Source of the DNA: Phlegmacium glaucopus
Lineage: Eukaryota; Basidiomycota; Agaricomycetes; Agaricales; Cortinariaceae
Assembly (NCBI GenBank): GCA_015039465.1
Contig: MU130379.1
Coordinates: forward strand, 405,068-469,067
DNA length: 64,000 nt
Direction: 5' to 3'
Shown: positions 57,581 through 64,000 of the stretch, piece after piece
How positions within the stretch are numbered: position 1 is the stretch's first letter
How the letters are laid out: each line of letters starts with the position of its first letter
Translations under genes and position numbers: made by a program
The notes under the pieces: model-generated
What the model was told of the DNA's origin: nothing
The model's input: the letters and a program-made list of their open reading frames with translations, nothing else
The model's database searches: none

Positions 57581-60445
57581 ATGGATAACGAAAAAGGTCT
57601 GAATACAGACAAAGAAAGCGATACCCAAGTGTTTGTCGTGCAGGCTAATCCGAAGTAAACCCCTTCTCCTGTTTGTTAGTGCCGTAAGTGACCACGAACA
57701 CGCACTAGATTTCACCTTGACGCCCATGACCTTGACCGCGTCCAAAGACGCCTGAAGCAACGCCATGTACAGATGTATGTATTCCATAGATTATATTACT
57801 TTTTTTCAAGAGGCTCATATAATCATTAGGATTGCTGTAAGAACATCATTCCTATCAGTTCCCATAACCCTGCATCTAATCATTGGTCGAAGATTGCCGG
57901 AACCATTGGGACAGGGTTGTTCTTAGGTTCTGGTCATGCTCTGCAAGGTGCAGGGCCGCTTGGCGCTTTGATAGCTTATGCCCTTGTGGGGACCGTTGCC
58001 TATGCGTTTGTACCTTCGCTGCGCTATTAGCCTTCACGTCAAGCTAACTAACATTTCACAGCTCTCTTTGTTCAGTTGGTGAAATGACCACATGGGCTCC
58101 GATATCGGGAACATTTCCTCACTTCGGTACGTCAATTTTGCCATAATGGCAGAACTCCTGCCAAGATATTTATCAACGCAATGTGAAGCTGCTAGATGGG
58201 TCGATCCTGCTTTGGGTTTCTCTGTTGGATGGGTACGTTACTGATTATCATCTATTGCTCCTCTAAATTGGAAGCGCTCAGAACTATTTTTATACCAATG
58301 CGTGCGTGATGGGATTGATTACCTCGCGCTTTAAGTTAACATACGACTGTATAGCTTATCGACACCTGTCGAAATCACAGCTGCTGTTATTCTTCTGTCT
58401 TTCTGGGACAGCAACGTAAGCAAACATCTCTTTCCCAATTTGTTCTTCGTTTTGCTGATTGTAAACACTCAATATAGACATCTCACGTGCCAATATACAC
58501 TGCTGTAAGTCTCAACACTGTACTCGTATCGAAATTGGACCTCATTCCTTGATATCAAGATTCTTTGCGTACTCGTTTCTTTGATCAACATCTTTGGTGT
58601 TCAGTAAATTAGCCCCATTCCTCTAACCACCTATGTTCTAACCTTGCTTCTATTCAGATACTTTGGAGAATGTAAGGTCATTTTGATCCTAAAATACACA
58701 GTGCTGATGGAATGATTCTCAGCTGAATTTGCATTCGCTATTATCAAATGTGTGTTTTAAATGATTGGTCATGATATCTTCATTCCAACTTATCATTCAT
58801 TTCTAGTAATTCTTATCACCGGTCTAATTATTGCCGGCCTCGTTATCGACTTAGGAGGAGGCCCTGACCATGACCGCATTGGCTTCAGGGTGAGTGCATC
58901 GTCACTTTGCGGGATCTACAATGACCAACGGTCTCAACAGTTCTGGAAAAATCCCGGTCCTCTTGCTCGTGCTGGTTTGGTGCATTCAAATATAGCCCTA
59001 GATCGTTTCCTCGCGGTTTTGGGTGTCATTGTTCAAGCTGCCTTCTCGTTCCAAGGCATGGAGTTGGTCGTTATGTAAGTTGGGACAGATTGTGTCGCAT
59101 ATCCCTTCATAGTTCTGACGGAACAATTAGTGCTGCATCAGAAACCGAAAGTCCTCGTCGCAACATCACCAAGGCTGTCGGTCGGGTTTTCTACCGCATT
59201 CTGGTTTTCTATGTACGCCATTCACTTAATCACATTTTTTACACAACGGCTGATGACACGGTATCATAGATTCTTGGTATTCTCGTCATAGGAATGTTGG
59301 TCGCATCTAATGATCCCGACTTACTCAATGGTAAAAAGGTTTGCAATTACAAACACAATTGGCACTGACAATTCACAAAACAGCGACTGGCACTGCTGCA
59401 CAATCACCCTATGTGATCGCAATGAATCGTGCTGGTGTCAAAGGTAGCTTACAATTTACTCAATTCGATTCAGTCATTAACGCCCGCAAACACAGTTCTT
59501 CCTCATATTATCAATGGAGCTGTTTTCACTAGTGCATTCTCAGCTGGAAACAGTTTCCTTTTCTGCTCGTCCAGAGTTCTTTATGGGCTTGCACTTCGAG
59601 GACAAGCACCAAGATTCTTTACCTATTGCACCAAGAGTGGTCTTCCTATATTTGCCGTTTTGTTCTCAGTAGGTGTATGCTCGATTTCACAAAGGAATGG
59701 CGAGTTAATTTTTCCTCTTTCTTTTGATCAACTAGAGCGCCTTCAGCTGGTTGGCTTTCATGAACGTGTCAAGTGGTGGTGCGACAGTTTTCAAGTAATG
59801 GTGTCCTTCTTTTCCCTCTGTTGTTCTAGGCTTCACTGTTCTCCATAGCTGGTTTGTCAGTCTGGTAGCTACCTCAGGTTTCTTCGGTTGGTTTTCGATG
59901 AATGTGACGTACATCTTTTTCCGTGAGTCTACTATGTACATTGTGGTGCGCTTCGCGACTAAATACTTTTAGGACGAGGAATGAAAGCACAAGGGTTCGA
60001 CTTGACCAAGAATGCCTATACCAACCGTTTGCAACCTTATCTTGCTTACTGGGGCGTTTTTTGGACAATTTTCTTCATCTTAATTAACGGCTACGCGGTG
60101 TTCTGGCATTTCAATGCTACAGAATTCCTCACGGCCTGTATGTATACTCTTGTAAACGGTATCTCTCTCTCCATGGCTGACTTTCGAACTTGTCTTTGTT
60201 AGATATCAATATCCCGCTATTTGTGGTCTTATACTTTGGCTACAAAATTATCATGCGCACCAAAATCTGGAAACCCTCCGAAATGGACTTTGTCACTGTT
60301 AGTCTTAGATTATAGCCATGTCACGAGCTCCGATTAACGATCTCTTTTTTTATATATACAGGGCATCCCTACTTTAGAGGAAACCGAATTACCAGTGGAA
60401 CCACCGAAGCACATATGGGATCGCATCGCAGCCGTCCTTTTCTAA
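57581..60445 (+). CDS. Amino acid permease, copy D (inverted)
   Basis: Plus-strand paralogue of copies B and C with the same exon pattern; ATG 57581, TAA 60443-60445. N-terminus MDNEKGLNTDKESDTQVF; exon 2 ends QRRLKQRHVQM; a 7-nt micro-exon leads into IAGTIGTGLFLGSGHALQGAG. Later FWKNPGPLARAGLVHSNIAL, FQGMELVV, ASETESPRRNITKAVGRVF, AQSPYVIAMNRAGVKVLPHI, FCSSRVLYGLALRGQAP, and the end GIPTLEETELPVEPP. The frames I traced stay open. It is about 8 kb from copy C in opposite orientation, with a methyltransferase scrap after its 3' end, so the duplicated unit has been inverted and moved. Confidence 0.87.
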
Positions 60446-60504
60446 GTAAATATTTCCCCGATACCATCTGACTCTCTTTGAAATACAAAAAATAAAAAAT
60501 ACAC

Positions 60505-60590
60505 ATTTTTACATCTTTTCCGATTCACGATGGGGCGGCATGATGCTAGCTGTTCAATGGTGAATGTTGGGTGTGGCGCTGCGGATGACA
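60505..60590 (-). pseudogene. TRM140-type methyltransferase scrap (copy 4)
   Basis: Minus strand encodes PHPTFTIEQL and IVNRKR, matching [22 protein letters not shown] of the intact gene. It is tail to tail with permease D, the same relation as in the other units. No further exon is recognisable. Confidence 0.8.
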
Positions 60591-61962
60591 TTTGCATCTG
60601 TAAAAAGTAATGATAGTTCAGCTGCGCATTTAAAATCAATCACCTTGGATATCGTCTCACCATGACATGACCCTTGAGTTACCCCTTTATGCATCACTAC
60701 GTACCCCAGTGGCATAGCATAGCCTACTACCACCCCCCAAGGTTTACTGATTTTAATCTTACCGATATCAATATCTTCTCCAAACCGCTCCCACTCTCAC
60801 TTTCCGAGCACCACCATGACAAGTTGACAACTGATTCTCTTTGGCTGGCTAATTGGACGCTATCGTGCGCGAAATCGACTGTTCGATACCCGCGATGACA
60901 TGACCATGCGACCTCAAAGAAGCAGACAACTTGAAGTCATGCACTCTCGTCCGTGAAAGGATAAATGACTCAGTTGTAGGCGACGTTTGGCACGATAATC
61001 ATACTGTTCACATGGGTATTGCCTTGGCATAGTCATAGTTGCATGTGGTGAGGATCCCCGACTGGCTGAAAATGTGCTAATGTCATTGAATAAGCCCATT
61101 CGTACACTAAAACCATGCGGGACATTTATTGATTTCAGCGTTCTTAAGGCAGTGTAGGAGTAGGAGGCCAGCAGAAGACTTTCTTGATGAGCTATTCCGA
61201 TAAAACACCGAATATTTTGCAATTGTCCAGGAGGAAATACTCGCGCGCACACGCCGCAACAATTCAAGTTGTGCAAGGCGAAAAACACTAGGTATAGACT
61301 CCCAGTCTTCGTTTCTGCTGTTGCGTTATGTGTGTACGGGCCGGATCCGAGTCTCAGGCACCAGAGTGTCATACTAGACCATAGTAGATACAACTAGTTC
61401 GATGACTTAGGCTGTTATGGACTTGGACGAGGGATTTGAGTCAACTTGACGTAAATTACAGAGTGGGTAATGATATTGCAGTACTAGTTCAATATATTTG
61501 GGGTTACATATAACTTGAACTCCTTGGCTTGAGTATACTATTCATGAGAATGACTCGTCGATTCGACGTCGAACCAAGAGGACGGCAACAATTTGAAATC
61601 TCCACCGGAAACTGAGTTAAGTTTATTGTCTAGGACGCTTGGTGCGGAAAGTGTCACTAAACACGACATGATACAGTTTGGGAAATTCTGGTTCAGAAGA
61701 AATATTAAATGAATGAAAAAATGCACAAGGAGATAAATTAATCTTTCTATAAAATATTCTATAAAATATTAAAACCATCTTTTATAAATGCTAAAAATTA
61801 ATAGATACCTCTAACCACCTGCTCGGAGCGAAAAGGAAGCCTTTTATAGCCGAAAACGGGGGTGCCCTGATATCAGTGGCACCCCCTGAGATGGAATTGC
61901 GCGCAACGGCGCTGTAGTATACATAGTACATGAAGAAATAATGAAAAGAAGTAAATAGCATG
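60591..61962. other. Gene-free region left of the copia LTR
   Basis: About 1.4 kb without a recognisable gene. A minus-strand frame (61393-60914) looks random. It becomes AT-rich near 61700-61800 and contains a strong hairpin (61858-61886). Confidence 0.5.
61858..61886. repeat. Perfect-arm inverted repeat (hairpin)
   Basis: Nine-base arms GGGGGTGCC and GGCACCCCC enclose the palindrome CTGATATCAG plus one T. About 80 bp left of the copia LTR. It may be an RNA terminator, a site for a dimeric protein, or a relic of a terminal repeat. Confidence 0.7.
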
Positions 61963-61967
61963 AAAAC

Positions 61968-62272
61968 TGTTGCTGTAATATTTCGCAGCTAGAACAATAA
62001 ATGAATAAGTCTCAACTTTTGATAGAAAGTTGTGTATTAATATACCTAGAACAATAAATGAATAACTAGGTATATGTTAGATATTATAACTAAGTAATAA
62101 ACGAGTGAACTCACGTCTCAACTTTTGATAGAAAGTTGAGACTCGCTGTACTAAAATCCGTGACTATATAATGTGACCGTTATCGTGACACAAAGATAAA
62201 AGGAATGATAAGATGTAGTATAGATAAATACTTAATAGGAGATTAACGAGATTAAACTCGTATACTCCAACA
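61968..62272 (-). repeat. 3' LTR of a Ty1/copia element
   Basis: In element sense it starts TGTTGGAGTATACGAG and ends CAACA, 305 bp. The inner edge is secure, because it follows the polypurine tract GAGGGGGAG (62273-62281). The outer edge is inferred from the TGTTG/CAACA inverted ends. AAAAC (61963-61967) would be the target duplication. It contains a repeated segment with CAACTTTCTATCAAAAGTTG (about 62010 and 62117) that can form a hairpin. Confidence 0.65.
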
Positions 62273-62281
62273 CTCCCCCTC
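62273..62281 (-). promoter_or_regulatory. Polypurine tract of the copia element
   Basis: Minus strand GAGGGGGAG directly before the TGTTGG of the 3' LTR. Confidence 0.8.
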
Positions 62282-62397
62282 GAGTGAAACACCGTTGATC
62301 TCCATTGTCACGCACGCGATTGTCATGTGATGATAAACGTGCTGATTGCGTTATCGATGGTTGTTGTCCTCGCTTCTAAAACTGAGTTTGAATCGTT
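62282..62397 (-). other. 3' untranslated part of the copia element
   Basis: Short spacer between the pol stop and the polypurine tract. No coding content. Confidence 0.6.
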
Positions 62398-64000
62398 TTA
62401 CTTCTTTAACTCCCCCAACCCCAGGCTCTCGACAAACCGGACGAATTTTGGTCTTGCCAAAGCTTTGGTGAAGATGTCTGAGACATTTTCGTCCGTTGGT
62501 ATGTAGTATATCTTGATTTTCTTCTCCTCGACTGCTTCCCTGATAAAGTGATATCGTAGGTCAATATGCTTCGTCCTGGAGTGAAACTTGTTGTCCTTTG
62601 CGAGCGCTATCGCACCTTGATTGTCACAATTGACTTGCATAGGTCCCGGTGCTGATCCTCTCATCTCATTCACGAAGCTCCTCATCCACAATGCCTCTTT
62701 AGCCGCATGGGTAAGTGCTATATATTCCGCTTCCGTACTCGACAAAGCAATGATGTGTTGCTTCTTCGAACTCCAGGATATCGCACCTTGCCCGAAATGA
62801 AATGAATATCCCGATATGGAGTGCCGATGCTTTTGGCTTGCCCAATCCGCGTCGCAGTATCCCTCGAGGAGCACATTCGTTCGCCCTCCAAAGGTGAGCC
62901 AATAGTTTTTCGTTGTTCCCAGATAAGTAATGACTCGTTTCAAACCTTCCCAGTGTGCGATGCCCGGATTTTGTATAAATTGGGACAGTATCCCCACAGC
63001 ATACGCCGCATCCGGCCTCGATACAACGACTGGCCAAAGCACGCTACCAATTGCTTCACTGTAGGGGATACCATGCATTCGAGATGCTTGATTCACTGAT
63101 GATGGACACTGCTCGGTCGAGAACTGAGCTCCGGGCTCCATTGGTGTGGTTATCGGCTTCGCGTTGGTAAGTCTGAATTTTTCAACCATCGATTCAATGT
63201 AAGCACATTGATTTATGGAGATCGTTCTAGCTTTCCTATCGCGCTTGATTTCAAATCCCAAAAACCAACCGATCGGTCCGTTATCGGTTATATCCCAATG
63301 TTTTCTAATTTCTGCTTTGAACTTTTCAGCATCCTTCTTTCGTTTTGACGTGACAGCCATGTCGTCGGTTGCCACGGCAACAATCGTATGCTCGTCTCCT
63401 GAGCGTCGATAGAATACCGAGTGGTCCATTGCCGAGCGTTTGAAACCCATGTCATCCAAGAACACCTTACTCATTTCCATATACCACCCTCTTCCAGCCT
63501 GCTTCAACCCGTACAATCCCTTCAATAACCTCAAGACTTTTCCTTCCTGTCCTGGTTTCAGCACCCCACGAGGCGCTTTCATATACACGGTTTCCTTAAG
63601 TGGAGCGTTTAGATAAGCACTTTTGACATCAACGTGCTCGATCTCCCAATCTTGTTCCGCGGCGTTCGCGAGAACTGCCCGAACAGTTGGCATTTTGGCG
63701 GCAGACGAAAAAGTCTCAGTATAATTCACTCCTTCGACTTGTCTGTGGCCACCAGCTACGATTCGAAGTCTGTAGCTCAGCGTTTCACCACTTGGTCCTC
63801 GTTTCACCCTCAGGACTTTGCCAAACGGAATAGCAACTTGACCTTTAGGTAAGTCCTCGACTACCCAAGTGCCAAATTTTTCAAGCTGATTAATTTCGTA
63901 GTCCAAGGCCTTTTGCCATTCCTTGGCATTAGGTCCTCGTAACGCTTCGTCAAGCGAGCGAGGGTCGGACGAGAGAGTACCAACGAGTGCAAAATCGGGG
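62398..64000 (-). CDS. pol: Ty1/copia polyprotein, 3' part (RT and RNase H), runs off the window
   Basis: Open from the right edge to a stop at 62398; about 530 residues visible. RVT_2-type reverse transcriptase: IVAGGHRQVEGVNYTETFSS, HVDVKSAYLNAPLKE, LLKGLYGLKQAGRGWY, VATDDMAV in place of the usual YVDDM, SRPDAAYAVGILSQF. Copia RNase H: GYCDADWASQKHRHSISGY, SSTEAEYIALTHAAKEALW, HSRTKHIDLRYHFIREAV, ENVSDIFTKAL. No stop or frameshift in the visible part. Gag, protease, integrase and the 5' LTR lie beyond 64000. Confidence 0.93.
   Translation of the reverse strand, partial: PDFALVGTLSSDPRSLDEALRGPNAKEWQKALDYEINQLEKFGTWVVEDLPKGQVAIPFGKVLRVKRGPSGETLSYRLRIVAGGHRQVEGVNYTETFSSAAKMPTVRAVLANAAEQDWEIEHVDVKSAYLNAPLKETVYMKAPRGVLKPGQEGKVLRLLKGLYGLKQAGRGWYMEMSKVFLDDMGFKRSAMDHSVFYRRSGDEHTIVAVATDDMAVTSKRKKDAEKFKAEIRKHWDITDNGPIGWFLGFEIKRDRKARTISINQCAYIESMVEKFRLTNAKPITTPMEPGAQFSTEQCPSSVNQASRMHGIPYSEAIGSVLWPVVVSRPDAAYAVGILSQFIQNPGIAHWEGLKRVITYLGTTKNYWLTFGGRTNVLLEGYCDADWASQKHRHSISGYSFHFGQGAISWSSKKQHIIALSSTEAEYIALTHAAKEALWMRSFVNEMRGSAPGPMQVNCDNQGAIALAKDNKFHSRTKHIDLRYHFIREAVEEKKIKIYYIPTDENVSDIFTKALARPKFVRFVESLGLGELKK

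Overview
The window looks like nuclear DNA of an agaricomycete (mushroom-forming basidiomycete). Genes are dense and cut by many introns of about 45-75 nt with GT(A/G)NGT...YAG ends. The content is typical of that group: a class I hydrophobin, a KRE9-like small secreted protein, a P450, an NB-ARC/TPR receptor-like gene, an Rho1-type GEF, a BTB protein and chromodomain LTR retrotransposons. I rebuilt exon structures by hand by matching splice phases. Single-base boundary errors are possible, but summed exon lengths divide by three wherever a join is listed.

Layout. 1-765 is a 20-bp minisatellite. 1475-10233 is a complete 8.76-kb Ty3/gypsy chromovirus on the minus strand, with 401-bp LTRs, a 5-bp target duplication, gag, a pol broken by two TGA codons, an extra double-zinc-knuckle ORF, and a self-priming (Tf1/sushi-like) primer site. 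10893-14756 is an NB-ARC protein with 13 42-residue TPR units, divergent from a complete cytochrome P450 (15249-17278). Then come a KRE9/KNH-like secreted protein, a class-V aminotransferase, an RCC1 propeller fused to a PHD finger, a 1483-residue protein with a 126-bp tandem repeat, ARV1, a BTB protein, and a large DEP-DH-DH-PH-CNH Rho GEF.

38744-50345 is a segmental duplication zone. A tRNA m3C methyltransferase gene (TRM140/METTL2 type, +) lies tail to tail with an amino acid permease (-), and this pair has been copied several times. One permease remnant, three apparently intact permeases (two here, one inverted at 57581-60445) and three decayed methyltransferase fragments remain beside the one intact methyltransferase. 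A hydrophobin gene sits between the permease remnant and the first intact permease. Between the tandem block and the inverted copy are housekeeping genes: mitochondrial GatA, a MAK11/PAK1IP1-type WD40 protein and a GPATCH1 homologue. The window ends in a Ty1/copia element (3' LTR plus RT/RNase H) that runs off the right edge.

Links between genes: the methyltransferase and GatA serve tRNA modification and charging, MAK11 ribosome assembly and GPATCH1 splicing. The Rho GEF, KRE9-like protein and hydrophobin are wall or surface functions. The most notable features are the methyltransferase/permease amplification, the tandem-DH GEF, the RCC1-PHD fusion, the repeat-rich NB-ARC/TPR gene, and the retroelement with its self-priming signal and additional zinc-knuckle ORF.
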